Assembly (NCBI RefSeq): GCF_000226565.1
Contig: NC_016041.1
Coordinates: forward strand, 744,001 to 808,000
Reading direction: 5' to 3'
Length of the DNA: 64,000 nucleotides
From: Glaciecola nitratireducens FR1064
GTDB lineage: Bacteria; Pseudomonadota; Gammaproteobacteria; Enterobacterales; Alteromonadaceae
Shown: in pieces, positions 47,273 to 56,172 of the stretch
Layout of the letters: each line of letters opens with the position of its first letter
How positions within the stretch are numbered: position 1 is the stretch's first letter
Program-made: the position numbers and the translations under genes
The notes under the pieces: generated by a model
The model's input: the letters and a program-made list of their open reading frames with translations, nothing else
The model's database searches: none
Told to the model about the DNA's origin: nothing

Positions 47273-50200
47273 ATGCCACGACACCTGCTGCTTTCGATTT
47301 TTTCCTCAACAAAGCGTGTAGCTTTCTTAGCTTTGTTGTTTATCAGCCCTGCATGTTTGGCATTGGGTGATAAATTAGCACGCCAAGATGAAGCAACATT
47401 GAGCCTAGTCGCCTATTCGGGCATAGGTTTGATTGTCGTGCTCTTAGGACTGGCAATTTATGCGTTTGTAAGTATGCATTCTAAAAACAAAACCATTGAA
47501 ATTCACGATGAAGTAATTGCACACAAAGACGACATCTTACAAAAAATGAATAACGGCCTCATGCTAGTGGGCTTGCGTGGAAACGTCGTTGAAGTGACAA
47601 ATCCTGCAGCTAAATTACTAGGGCGTGAGAAAAGTAGGGTATTAAACCAGCCGCTGGTGGATTTTTTCAAAGCAGAGGCAAAAGATGCAATTAATAAAGC
47701 AATGGACGGCAACGAGACGGTGAAAATGGTGGTGACCGCCCCGTCTAGTAATATGGAGTTGCGCCTCACGATTGTGAAAAATACGTCCATGTATGACGGT
47801 GTAGCGTTTGTTGTCAGTCTCGAAAATGTCAACGATTATGAAAAAGAATTAAAAGAAACAAAGATCAACTTAGATGAACTGAATGAGCTGACCGAGCATT
47901 TATATTTAGGTCAAATGACTATTGATTTTGAGGCGGAAACTTTCCAAGCAAATCAAATACTGTCTACTATTTTGGGTCAAAATGAAGAAGTTTCAGGGGA
48001 CTTCGATAAGTTACACAAGCTCATTTGTCCGAATAATATTACCTTTTGGAAACAGTCGTTTGAGCTAGCGAAAGAACAGCATGAAGTTGACTTTAAAAGC
48101 GTTTTGCAGTCGATTGAATTCAAAGTGCCAGTGCGCATTGTTGCCATTAGTACGGCGAAAAACAGCAAGGGTAAGTCGACGAAGTTCAAATTATTAGTCA
48201 TTGATGAAACTGAAATTAGCCAAAACCAAAGAAAAGAATACGCAAGCGAACAAAAAGTGAAAGCGATGCTGAATGTGTCGCTGCATCCTGTTTATATACT
48301 TGATGACGAATGCCGTATTGTTGCAATTAATAATCCATTCGAACGCATGTTTGGTGTGCGTATAGCGGATGTTAAGAACAAGCGATTTGATTTGCTAAAC
48401 TTAGTGCCAGAAGACATCAACATTTTACATAACCCAGACTCCACACCGGTCTCAATTGGTAGAGCGCTCAATAGAGAGTTTAGCGGTAAAGTAGGCCGAA
48501 AACTTGAACAAGCGCATCTGGCGGCAGATGCTCCGCAAAGCTTTAGTGCAGGGAATGATAGCAATACAACGCTGCATTTACGCGTCACCTTGCAAGCTTT
48601 CGGCGATGATAAAAATGAACGCGCTGGTTTTGCTGGTATGTTCCAAGATTTAACCTTGTTAACAGAAACGCAGCGTCAGCTAGAATCTGAGCGTACTCAC
48701 TTCTCTAATTTGCTCGATATTGCGCCAATAGCCGTCGCAACGATTGATGCAGACGACAGAATTGTCCATGCAAACACGGCAATGACAGAGCGTTTGGGCT
48801 TAAATGAGAAAGAGCTTAAGAAAGGCACGTTTTATCAATTGTTTAACGATGCGGATGCTGCGGGCCGCGCAGCCAAACAGCTGCACCAGACCGGTCGCTT
48901 AAGAGCGTTCAACACGAGCTTGCGTGGTAAAAACGAGGTGATGCATCCGAGCGAACTGCATATAGATTTATTTGATAAAGAAAAAGAACAATACGTTTGC
49001 TGGATTTCCGATCGTTCGGGCGAGCAGTTCCAGGAAGATAAATTCCATGGATTGCTTGAGCATAGCAGCATGCCAATGGCAATTTTGGATGAAAAAGGAT
49101 TCTCCAGCGTCAACCCTGCAGCATGTGAATTCTTTGGCGTTGAAAATGAAGATGATTTATGGGGCTTTGCACCTTATTCACTCGAGTTAAATAACGACGA
49201 AGGTGAGGCATATGAATTAGAACGTATCGTCAACAAGGTGAAGTATGACGGTCGCGCGAAGTCGATTAATTGGGAGCATAAAGTAGGTCCAACATCGCGT
49301 CCTTGTCAAGCTACCTATATACCTGTTTACAAGGGGAAAGAATTTGATTCAATTCTTTGTATGTGGACCGATTTAACAGAGATCATTCAAGCTGATCAAG
49401 CTAGATTAGAAGCAATTACTGCGCATAAAGAAGCTGAGCGCGAAGTGGCTGAGAAGCAACAATTATTGCGTTCAAGTCACGAGCAGCTTGCCACGAAACT
49501 TCGCGATCTGCGTGATACTGAAACTAAGCTTCAGCTAGCTCATGACGAAATCTCTGAGGCCAAAATTGAATATATCACGCTGCAAGAACAGCATCAGAGC
49601 GTCACTGACAATCTTCAAAAAGTGCAACACCAGTATTCACAAAGCAGAGAGATGCTGAGTGAGGCGCAAGACGTTAACAATACGCTAACTGAACAGCTAG
49701 AGCTTTCAACGAAGAAAGTAAATAACTTGCAAAGTCAGCGCAACGAAATTTCGAACCAATTGCAGTTGAGCGAGAAGAACTTCAAGGAAGCACAATCGCA
49801 GCTTGAAGCTAGTGAAGAAAACTCGAAGCAACTGCAGATTCAGCAGCAGCAGCAGCAAGAAAAAATGCAGGCTTACGTGACGCAAATTGATTCATTGAAG
49901 CAATCAATTACCGATAAAGACGCAGAGATTAATGAAGTTGGCTCTCAAATCACGGGTCTCCAAGAGCAGCTGCAAACCAGCGATAGTAATAGCGAGAAGT
50001 TAAAGCAAGCCTTAATTAATCAGCGCAAAGCTAGCGAAGAAGCTGAAAATCAGCGTCGTGAAATTGAGCAAACGTACAAACTAGCGCAATCAGAATTGAC
50101 TAATAAGGTGCGCCACGTTGAGCATCTGCAGAACGAAATGCAAAAATTTGAAGAAATGTCGAAGCAAGAAAAAGGCGACATGGCGGCTCAGCAAAGCAAA

Positions 50201-51862
50201 TTGATGCAAGAGCTGGAAGAAAAGCAAAATGTCCTGCAAGAAACTCAAAATGCACTTGATGAGGCGAAACAAACTGCCGAACAAGAGAAGCTAGAGAAAC
50301 AGAAGCAGCAGGAAGAGATGAAGCGCGTTGAAGCAGAGCTGGCCGAAGCTGAGCAACATGCGGAGCGCAAGCTGCAAGAAATGAAAGAGGCTGAAGAGCT
50401 GCGCTTAGCCGAGCAGAATAAGCTCCACGAAGAGTTAAAAGCGAAACAACAGAAACTGCTTGAAACTGAGCAAATCTTAAGTGACGCGAAACAACAAACA
50501 GAAGCTGAGAAAGCAGAGAAACTTCGCCAGCAAGAATTGTTCGACAAACTGCAGGCAGAGCTACAAGAAATTGAGCAACATAGTGCCGCTCAGCAGGCCA
50601 AGATTGAACAATCAGGTAAACAGTGGGAAGAGCATCAAGCCGAGCTTAAGCTAGAAGTAGAGGCTAAACGTCAGCAGTTGCAAGATTCACAAACGAAACT
50701 CGATGAAATTCAGCAGCAGGCTGAAGCTGAGAAGCTTGCACGTCTTGAAAAAGAGCAAAAACTCGAACAGTTAACAGTTGAATTGTCTGATGTTGAAAGC
50801 CGAGCGAGCAAGCAGCGCGAAATGCTTGAAGGCAGCGAGGAACAGTGGACTGCGCATCACAAACAAATTGAAGAACAGAAGAAGCAGCTACAGCAAGCTC
50901 TTATTGCTGCTCAGGAACAAAACAAGAGTCTGCAGGAAAAACTGCAGGGCAATCTAAGTGAGCTACAGCACGCGGAATCGCAGGTTTCAGAGACTCAGTC
51001 AGCAGAGAACAAACTGCAGGATGAGTTAAACAATGCGAAAGCGCAGCAAGAAGAGTTGGAAGCACGTATTAAGCAGCAAGAGCAGCAAGAGCTTGCGCTT
51101 AAAAAGCAAGTAGAGGAACAACAGGCAACCCTGTTAGGTCGTGAGCAAAGTATTCAGGATATGGAGCAGAAACAAGCGCAGCTGTTGGCTCAATTAGAAG
51201 CGGTTCAGCAAGAATACAGTCAGAGCAAGCAGAGCCTGAGTGAGCAACAAAATAATCAGTCGGGTCTAGCTGAGCAGTTGGCTTCATTAGAGAATGAGCT
51301 ACAGTCAAGCAAAGCGCAGTTAGATGACAAAGAGCAAGCGTTACAGAAGGCGCAACAACAGCTACAAAGCAATGAGGAGATGCTCTCTGAGCAGGAAGAT
51401 GCGCTAGTAGCTGCGCACAAAGAAGAGTTACATCAAGCGCAAGAGCAAATGAAGACGCAGAAGAAGGAAAGTGCAGTGCCAGAGCAAGAGTCTGCAATTG
51501 CAAAAATACCTATGCCTGAAAACCCGAGCGTTTGGTTTGATTTGCTGCCTTACCTGCAGCAGCAAGGGCAGGTGGACTCGCTGTCTACAGCGCTCAATCA
51601 GTTAATTTCTGAGTTGGAGACAGTTATTGTCTCGACCGACAATGCAGTGATGCAGGATGATAATGGCGAAATTTTGCGCGGGGCCAGAAAGCTTGTTCAG
51701 TCGGGTAAGAAAGTTAACGCAGATGCATTATTCGATGTAGTTAGTCGATTAGAAGTCGACTGCGGATCCGGTATGGTTGACAACATATCGATTGGTTGGC
51801 CGAATACCAAGCGTGCTTTCTCCAACACGCTGCGAGTAATTTATGAAAATTTACATGGTTAA
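47273..51862 (+). CDS. Giant PAS/coiled-coil membrane protein with degenerate Hpt-like C-terminus
   Basis: 1529 residues from the ATG at 47273 (a TTG at 47258 would add five). Two hydrophobic segments near residues 15-32 and 43-66 are followed by four or five PAS-like units to about 720 (NNGLMLVGLRGNVVEVTNPAAKLLG; PVYILDDECRIVAINNPFERMFG; APIAVATIDADDRIVHANTAMTERLG; SSMPMAILDEKGFSSVNPAACEFFG). Then comes a ~690-residue Gln/Glu-rich coiled coil (about 725-1420). The last ~95 residues have the length and pattern of an Hpt four-helix domain, but the phosphoacceptor position (RGARKLVQSGKKVNADALFDVVSRLE) has no His. No kinase, GGDEF or methylase domain is present. It follows pdsS by about 220 nt on the same strand. 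Function unknown; a scaffold or sensor is plausible. Confidence 0.8.
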   Translation: MPRHLLLSIFSSTKRVAFLALLFISPACLALGDKLARQDEATLSLVAYSGIGLIVVLLGLAIYAFVSMHSKNKTIEIHDEVIAHKDDILQKMNNGLMLVGLRGNVVEVTNPAAKLLGREKSRVLNQPLVDFFKAEAKDAINKAMDGNETVKMVVTAPSSNMELRLTIVKNTSMYDGVAFVVSLENVNDYEKELKETKINLDELNELTEHLYLGQMTIDFEAETFQANQILSTILGQNEEVSGDFDKLHKLICPNNITFWKQSFELAKEQHEVDFKSVLQSIEFKVPVRIVAISTAKNSKGKSTKFKLLVIDETEISQNQRKEYASEQKVKAMLNVSLHPVYILDDECRIVAINNPFERMFGVRIADVKNKRFDLLNLVPEDINILHNPDSTPVSIGRALNREFSGKVGRKLEQAHLAADAPQSFSAGNDSNTTLHLRVTLQAFGDDKNERAGFAGMFQDLTLLTETQRQLESERTHFSNLLDIAPIAVATIDADDRIVHANTAMTERLGLNEKELKKGTFYQLFNDADAAGRAAKQLHQTGRLRAFNTSLRGKNEVMHPSELHIDLFDKEKEQYVCWISDRSGEQFQEDKFHGLLEHSSMPMAILDEKGFSSVNPAACEFFGVENEDDLWGFAPYSLELNNDEGEAYELERIVNKVKYDGRAKSINWEHKVGPTSRPCQATYIPVYKGKEFDSILCMWTDLTEIIQADQARLEAITAHKEAEREVAEKQQLLRSSHEQLATKLRDLRDTETKLQLAHDEISEAKIEYITLQEQHQSVTDNLQKVQHQYSQSREMLSEAQDVNNTLTEQLELSTKKVNNLQSQRNEISNQLQLSEKNFKEAQSQLEASEENSKQLQIQQQQQQEKMQAYVTQIDSLKQSITDKDAEINEVGSQITGLQEQLQTSDSNSEKLKQALINQRKASEEAENQRREIEQTYKLAQSELTNKVRHVEHLQNEMQKFEEMSKQEKGDMAAQQSKLMQELEEKQNVLQETQNALDEAKQTAEQEKLEKQKQQEEMKRVEAELAEAEQHAERKLQEMKEAEELRLAEQNKLHEELKAKQQKLLETEQILSDAKQQTEAEKAEKLRQQELFDKLQAELQEIEQHSAAQQAKIEQSGKQWEEHQAELKLEVEAKRQQLQDSQTKLDEIQQQAEAEKLARLEKEQKLEQLTVELSDVESRASKQREMLEGSEEQWTAHHKQIEEQKKQLQQALIAAQEQNKSLQEKLQGNLSELQHAESQVSETQSAENKLQDELNNAKAQQEELEARIKQQEQQELALKKQVEEQQATLLGREQSIQDMEQKQAQLLAQLEAVQQEYSQSKQSLSEQQNNQSGLAEQLASLENELQSSKAQLDDKEQALQKAQQQLQSNEEMLSEQEDALVAAHKEELHQAQEQMKTQKKESAVPEQESAIAKIPMPENPSVWFDLLPYLQQQGQVDSLSTALNQLISELETVIVSTDNAVMQDDNGEILRGARKLVQSGKKVNADALFDVVSRLEVDCGSGMVDNISIGWPNTKRAFSNTLRVIYENLHG

Positions 51863-51909
51863 AAGGCAAAAATAGTAGCCCAACATAAGCCGTCATAAGC
51901 GTTTAAGGT

Positions 51910-51949
51910 GCCCGCTGGAAATTTGATAAAACTTTCAGCGGGCTTTTTT
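51910..51949 (+). terminator. Intrinsic terminator after the giant coiled-coil gene
   Basis: GCCCGCTGGAAA pairs with TTTCAGCGGGC across an AT-rich loop and is followed by a run of T, 48 nt after the stop. It closes the pdsR-pdsS-coiled-coil side. Confidence 0.88.
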
Positions 51950-52073
51950 ATTACTCGAGCACTCTCATGCGCTTTCACTGTCTTTTGAAAAATATCTATA
52001 AACTTGGCTATAAAGTTAATGACTCGCCTGTGTTAAACTCACTACCATATCTTGAAATTTAGAGAAATCAGTT

Positions 52074-53792
52074 TTGCAAATACAGAGACGCCACGCCGTC
52101 ATTTCTAATCCTATCGATGTTCAACTACCACCAATTCTAGACAGGTTATATCGAAATCGAGGCGTTACCGACGTCGCTCAAATACAAACTCAGATAAAAA
52201 AGCTACGTCACTACAAAGAGTTAAAGGGAATTGAAAAGGCTGCATCATTAATATGTGAAGCAATAAAGCAAGAATTATCAATCTGCATTATTGGCGATTT
52301 CGATGCCGATGGCGCAACCAGTACTGCTATTTGCATGTTGTCTCTGAAGGCATTTGGTCATACAAATGTTCATTATTTGGTGCCAAATCGTTTTGATTTT
52401 GGATATGGACTAAGCCCCGAAATTGTCGATGTTGCCCATCAAAACAATGCTGAATTTATAATTACCGTTGATAATGGGATTTCGTGTGTTAATGGTGTGA
52501 GTCATGCAAAGGATTTAGGCATGAAAGTGGTGGTCACAGATCATCACTTACCAGGTTTTACGCTGCCTGACGCTGATGCAATAGTTAATCCTAACCAGCC
52601 TGGTTGCGAATTTCTTTCTAAGAATTTAGCTGGAGTTGGCGTTGCTTTTTATGTGATGTTGGCCGTAAAAGCAAAGCTGCAGGAGCAAGGATGGTTCGAA
52701 AAGAAAAACATTCCAGCGCCGAATTTGGCTAATTATCTCGACATTGTGGCTTTAGGCACGGTTGCCGACGTTGTGCCATTAGATCAAAATAATCGGGTAC
52801 TAGTACATCAAGGGCTCCAGCGCATTCGCAGCGGTATTGCCCGCCCGGGTATTCGAGCTATATTGGATGTTGCGGCCAGACCTTGTCATAAGCTCTCATC
52901 AACCGACCTTGGTTTTGTGTTAGGTCCGCGCTTAAATGCTGCGGGTAGACTTGATGACATGTCTCTAGGTATCGAGTGCTTGCTGACAGAAGATGAACAA
53001 ATGGCACGGCAAATGGCTGCGCGATTAGACGCATTGAACTTAGAGCGTCGTGAAATTGAATCATCGATGAAAGAAGAAGCTGAAAAAGCACTTCAGGCTT
53101 TTATGTCTGATGGAAATGACTTACCTGCTGGTGTTGTTCTTTATCAATCAGACTTTCATCAGGGCGTTATCGGGATATTAGCGGGCAGAATCAAAGAGAA
53201 ATACTATCGACCCACTATTGTCTTTGCGCAGCAAGACGATTACGTCATTAAAGGCTCTGCTAGGTCAGTTCCAGGCGTTCACATTCGCGATTTGTTGGAA
53301 ACGGTAAATACGCAGCACCCGGGTTTAATTGATAAGTTTGGTGGCCACGCGATGGCTGCAGGACTCAGCTTACAAACAACAAAATTAAGCGAGTTTAAAG
53401 CAGCCTTTGAGACTGCGGTTGCGCTGGCAACGAAAGGTTTACCAATGCATAACTTGATTTTGTCTGACGGTATCCTAGAAAGTGACGAAATCAATATTGA
53501 TAACGCTAGTCTTATTAAGTTGGCGGTTCCTTGGGGACAAACCTTTGAGGAGCCATTATTTGACGGGGTATTTCAAATGCGCAGCCAGCGCATTGTTGGT
53601 AAAAACCACTTAAAAATGGTCGTTAGTTTAGACGGCATAGAATTCGACGCTATTGCTTTCAATATTGACCTAGAATCATGGCCAAATGTCAAAACTAGGC
53701 AAGTTAAACTGGCTTATAAGTTGGATATTAATGAATTTAGGGGCCAAATCAGTGTACAATTGTTGGTCCAAGCGCTCGAGTCAGTCGATTGA
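52074..53792 (+). CDS. recJ: Single-stranded-DNA-specific exonuclease RecJ
   Basis: 572 residues (E. coli 577). 5'-to-3' exonuclease of recombination and mismatch repair, DHH family. Motifs: GDFDADGATSTA, the central VTVDNGIS and VTDHHLPG (DHH), GVAFYVML, LDIVALGTVADVVPL, LGPRLNAAGRLDDMS and the DHHA1 domain GSARSVPGVHIRD, KFGGHAMAAGLSL. The C-terminal OB-like end (VQLAYKLDINEFRG-type) is present. The start is TTG at 52074, with AGAGAAA upstream; the alignment with E. coli begins at the same place. It is alone here rather than behind dsbC. Confidence 0.95.
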   Translation: MQIQRRHAVISNPIDVQLPPILDRLYRNRGVTDVAQIQTQIKKLRHYKELKGIEKAASLICEAIKQELSICIIGDFDADGATSTAICMLSLKAFGHTNVHYLVPNRFDFGYGLSPEIVDVAHQNNAEFIITVDNGISCVNGVSHAKDLGMKVVVTDHHLPGFTLPDADAIVNPNQPGCEFLSKNLAGVGVAFYVMLAVKAKLQEQGWFEKKNIPAPNLANYLDIVALGTVADVVPLDQNNRVLVHQGLQRIRSGIARPGIRAILDVAARPCHKLSSTDLGFVLGPRLNAAGRLDDMSLGIECLLTEDEQMARQMAARLDALNLERREIESSMKEEAEKALQAFMSDGNDLPAGVVLYQSDFHQGVIGILAGRIKEKYYRPTIVFAQQDDYVIKGSARSVPGVHIRDLLETVNTQHPGLIDKFGGHAMAAGLSLQTTKLSEFKAAFETAVALATKGLPMHNLILSDGILESDEINIDNASLIKLAVPWGQTFEEPLFDGVFQMRSQRIVGKNHLKMVVSLDGIEFDAIAFNIDLESWPNVKTRQVKLAYKLDINEFRGQISVQLLVQALESVD

Positions 53793-53911
53793 GGCGTATT
53801 TTCAAATAAGGTTCACAGTCGGGCTGCCAAGTCATTTTGAGTAAGCAAGATAAGCTGATGAAACCGAGCTCATTATAATATAATGCGGCTAAAATGAGGC
53901 ATATTAGAACG

Positions 53912-54193
53912 ATGGCAAGAAAAACAGCTTTGCAAACATTACTAGAAACTCACCCAAACTTGGTGCATTCAGAATTATGCAAAGTGACATCACATGTGCA
54001 GCGCGAAGAAGATGGTTGGTTCGTTAACACACTCCTAATCGTTAAATCGGATGTCCCTTTCATCTTCAAACGACGCAAAAAATACAAAAATCTAGAAAGC
54101 AGCGTCGTCAATTTAACTTATTACCCTGAAGTAAAAGAAATCGCGGGTATGGAATTCGAAACAATGAAAGTTGTTAGGATCAAAGTGAGCTAG
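53912..54193 (+). CDS. Conserved hypothetical protein
   Basis: 93 residues from the ATG at 53912, or 99 from 53894; neither has a good ribosome site. Not recognised. It is a compact, soluble alpha-beta protein: a helical start (MARKTALQTLLETHPN), then strands (ELCKVTSHVQREEDGWFVNTLLIVKS), a very basic turn (IFKRRKKYKN) and a last strand EFETMKVVRIKVS. The recO start lies 1 nt after its stop, so the two are probably co-translated. The basic patch could bind nucleic acid, but nothing proves it. In E. coli this position upstream of recO holds era and rnc. Confidence 0.65.
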   Translation: MARKTALQTLLETHPNLVHSELCKVTSHVQREEDGWFVNTLLIVKSDVPFIFKRRKKYKNLESSVVNLTYYPEVKEIAGMEFETMKVVRIKVS

Positions 54194-54194
54194 C

Positions 54195-54917
54195 TTGAAC
54201 AAAGACATTTACGATGGGTATGTGCTCCATCGACGACCTTATCGTGAAACTAGTCTTATTGTTGACTTCTTTACCCTCCAGAATGGCAGGGTTAGCGCAA
54301 TGGCGAAAGGTGCGCGAAGACCAAAGTCAGATAAAAAAAGCTTATTGCAGCCACTTCAGGCGGTTAACTTCGAACTGAGCGGCCGCGGCACGTTGCGAAA
54401 TTTAGGAAGAATTGAATCGACCTCTAGATCGTATGTGCTCTCACAAAATGCGTTGTTTTGTGTGTTTTATATGAATGAAATATTGAATAGGGCGCTACCG
54501 GAATCGGAAGTATTTACCCGCTTGTTTCACCAATATGAGTTATCCTTGAACACACTGCAGGCACTATCAAGCGCTGATTGTGAATTAACGGAAATTGAAC
54601 CTGTATTGAGAAATTTTGAATTTGTACTGCTTGAAGAGTTGGGTTATTTGCCTGACTTTACTTATGATTCACAGAATGAGCTGGAGATAGTTGCTAATAG
54701 GAGCTATTCGTTAATGAATGAGATTGGTTTTGTTGAATGTGACCCGCATCAGTCTTTTGCCATTAGCGGGCTCGATATATTGGCAGTGAATGATAATGAC
54801 TGGCATCCTGCGTCGCTAAAAGCGGCAAAAAAGATAAGTCGTATTGCCTTGCATCCAATATTAGGCGACAAACCGATTAAAAGCCGTGAACTATTTAGCA
54901 CTAAAACAACTACTTAA
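54195..54917 (+). CDS. recO: DNA repair protein RecO
   Basis: 240 residues (E. coli 242). RecFOR-pathway mediator that loads RecA on SSB-coated DNA. N-terminal OB fold: DGYVLHRRPYRETSLIVDFFTLQNGRVSAMAKGARRPKS; then the helical zinc-domain region with FYMNEILNRALPESE and FEFVLLEELGYLPDF. The start is TTG at 54195, 1 nt after the upstream stop, with GTGAG as ribosome site. It opens recO-pdxJ-acpS, the same order as E. coli. Confidence 0.93.
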   Translation: MNKDIYDGYVLHRRPYRETSLIVDFFTLQNGRVSAMAKGARRPKSDKKSLLQPLQAVNFELSGRGTLRNLGRIESTSRSYVLSQNALFCVFYMNEILNRALPESEVFTRLFHQYELSLNTLQALSSADCELTEIEPVLRNFEFVLLEELGYLPDFTYDSQNELEIVANRSYSLMNEIGFVECDPHQSFAISGLDILAVNDNDWHPASLKAAKKISRIALHPILGDKPIKSRELFSTKTTT

Positions 54918-54964
54918 ACTAACCCTTTTTCGCTAACCCTTTTCGGCAATCCAAGGAGAGCCAA

Positions 54965-55705
54965 GTGCAAGATATATTACTAGGTGTCAACATTGACCAT
55001 ATTGCGACACTTCGCAATGCAAGAGGTACTAACTATCCCAACCCAGTGCATGCCGCTGATGTTGCTGAAAGAGCCGGTGCCGATGGTATTACAGTGCACT
55101 TGCGTGAGGACCGTCGACATATAAAAGATCAAGATGTGTATTTACTCAAAGAGACCATTAACACACGCCTCAACCTTGAAATGGCGGTGACCGATGAAAT
55201 GCTCGCGATCGCTGCCAAAGTGTTGCCTGAATTTTGCTGTTTGGTACCTGAGAAGCGAGAAGAACTGACGACCGAAGGCGGTTTGGATGTTGCTGGTAAT
55301 CTTTCGAAAATGCGCGCGGCTTGTGAGCAATTAAAGGCACAAAACACCTTAGCCTCATTGTTCATCGACGCCGATGAAAAGCAGATTGAAGCTGCGCTTG
55401 CGGCTGGAGCGCCTTATATTGAAATCCACACTGGGCAATATGCTGAAGCAAAAAATGAAACACAAGCCGAGTTTGAATTGGCGAAACTCATTAAAGGCAT
55501 ACGGTATGCGCATAAATTGGGATTAAAGGTAAATGCCGGCCATGGCTTGCACTATCACAACGTCAAACCAATCGCGGCTATCCCTGAATTAATTGAATTG
55601 AACATTGGGCATAGTATTATTGCGAGAGCTGCATTCGACGGTCTTGAAAAAGCAGTCAAAGACATGCGTTTATTAATGCAAGAAGCAAGGTTAGGTCACC
55701 GTTAA
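54965..55705 (+). CDS. pdxJ: Pyridoxine 5'-phosphate synthase
   Basis: 246 residues (E. coli 243). It condenses DXP with 3-amino-1-hydroxyacetone phosphate, the product derived from PdxA, to give PNP. A TIM barrel with [21 protein letters not shown] (N-terminal His and substrate Arg), [41 protein letters not shown] and [11 protein letters not shown]. The start is GTG at 54965 with AAGGAGAG upstream. Confidence 0.96.
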   Translation: MQDILLGVNIDHIATLRNARGTNYPNPVHAADVAERAGADGITVHLREDRRHIKDQDVYLLKETINTRLNLEMAVTDEMLAIAAKVLPEFCCLVPEKREELTTEGGLDVAGNLSKMRAACEQLKAQNTLASLFIDADEKQIEAALAAGAPYIEIHTGQYAEAKNETQAEFELAKLIKGIRYAHKLGLKVNAGHGLHYHNVKPIAAIPELIELNIGHSIIARAAFDGLEKAVKDMRLLMQEARLGHR

Positions 55706-55723
55706 CTAACTCAGGAGTAGTGA

Positions 55724-56167
55724 ATGCCCATTGTCGGAGTCGGAACTGATATTGTTGAAATTGCAAGACTGCAGGCGAGCGTTGACCGTTCAGATTCTAT
55801 GGCCAAGCGGATATTAACGCCTAGAGAATATCAAGACTACTCAACGTTAACTGAATTGCCAACGCTTAGATCGCGCCAACAGGCGGGGGCGGTCGACAAA
55901 GAGTCATCGATTATCAGTTCGCAAGCGCGCTTTTTAGCCAAACGTTTTGCTGCAAAAGAAGCTGCGGTGAAAGCCATTGGCAATGGCATTGGTAATGGCG
56001 TTAGCTGGCAGCAAATTGAAATTGCACATCATGCTACAGGCCAGCCTTATATGCGTGTAAACGGTCACCTTGAGAAACTTTTTAAGCAGAAAGGCGTTAA
56101 CCACACGCATATTTCTATCTCAGATGAAAAGCATTATGCAACCGCTACCGTCATTTTAGAGGGGTAA
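55724..56167 (+). CDS. acpS: Holo-[acyl-carrier-protein] synthase with insertion
   Basis: 147 residues; E. coli AcpS has 126. It transfers 4'-phosphopantetheine from CoA to acyl carrier protein. Motifs: VGVGTDIVEIARLQ (metal Asp), RFLAKRFAAKEAAVKAIG (metal Glu) and HISISDEKHYATATVI. About 20 extra residues (TELPTLRSRQQAGAVDKESSII) lie between the first helix region and the RFLAKRF motif. They replace a 7-residue linker and would sit on a surface loop near the trimer edge. It is 18 nt after pdxJ. Confidence 0.93.
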   Translation: MPIVGVGTDIVEIARLQASVDRSDSMAKRILTPREYQDYSTLTELPTLRSRQQAGAVDKESSIISSQARFLAKRFAAKEAAVKAIGNGIGNGVSWQQIEIAHHATGQPYMRVNGHLEKLFKQKGVNHTHISISDEKHYATATVILEG

Positions 56168-56172
56168 TAGCT

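Noticed and set aside
51099..51503. Antisense ORF of 134 codons in the coiled-coil gene, and others like it
   Set aside because: Open only because the sense strand is so rich in Gln/Glu/Ala codons; no start context or protein-like pattern.
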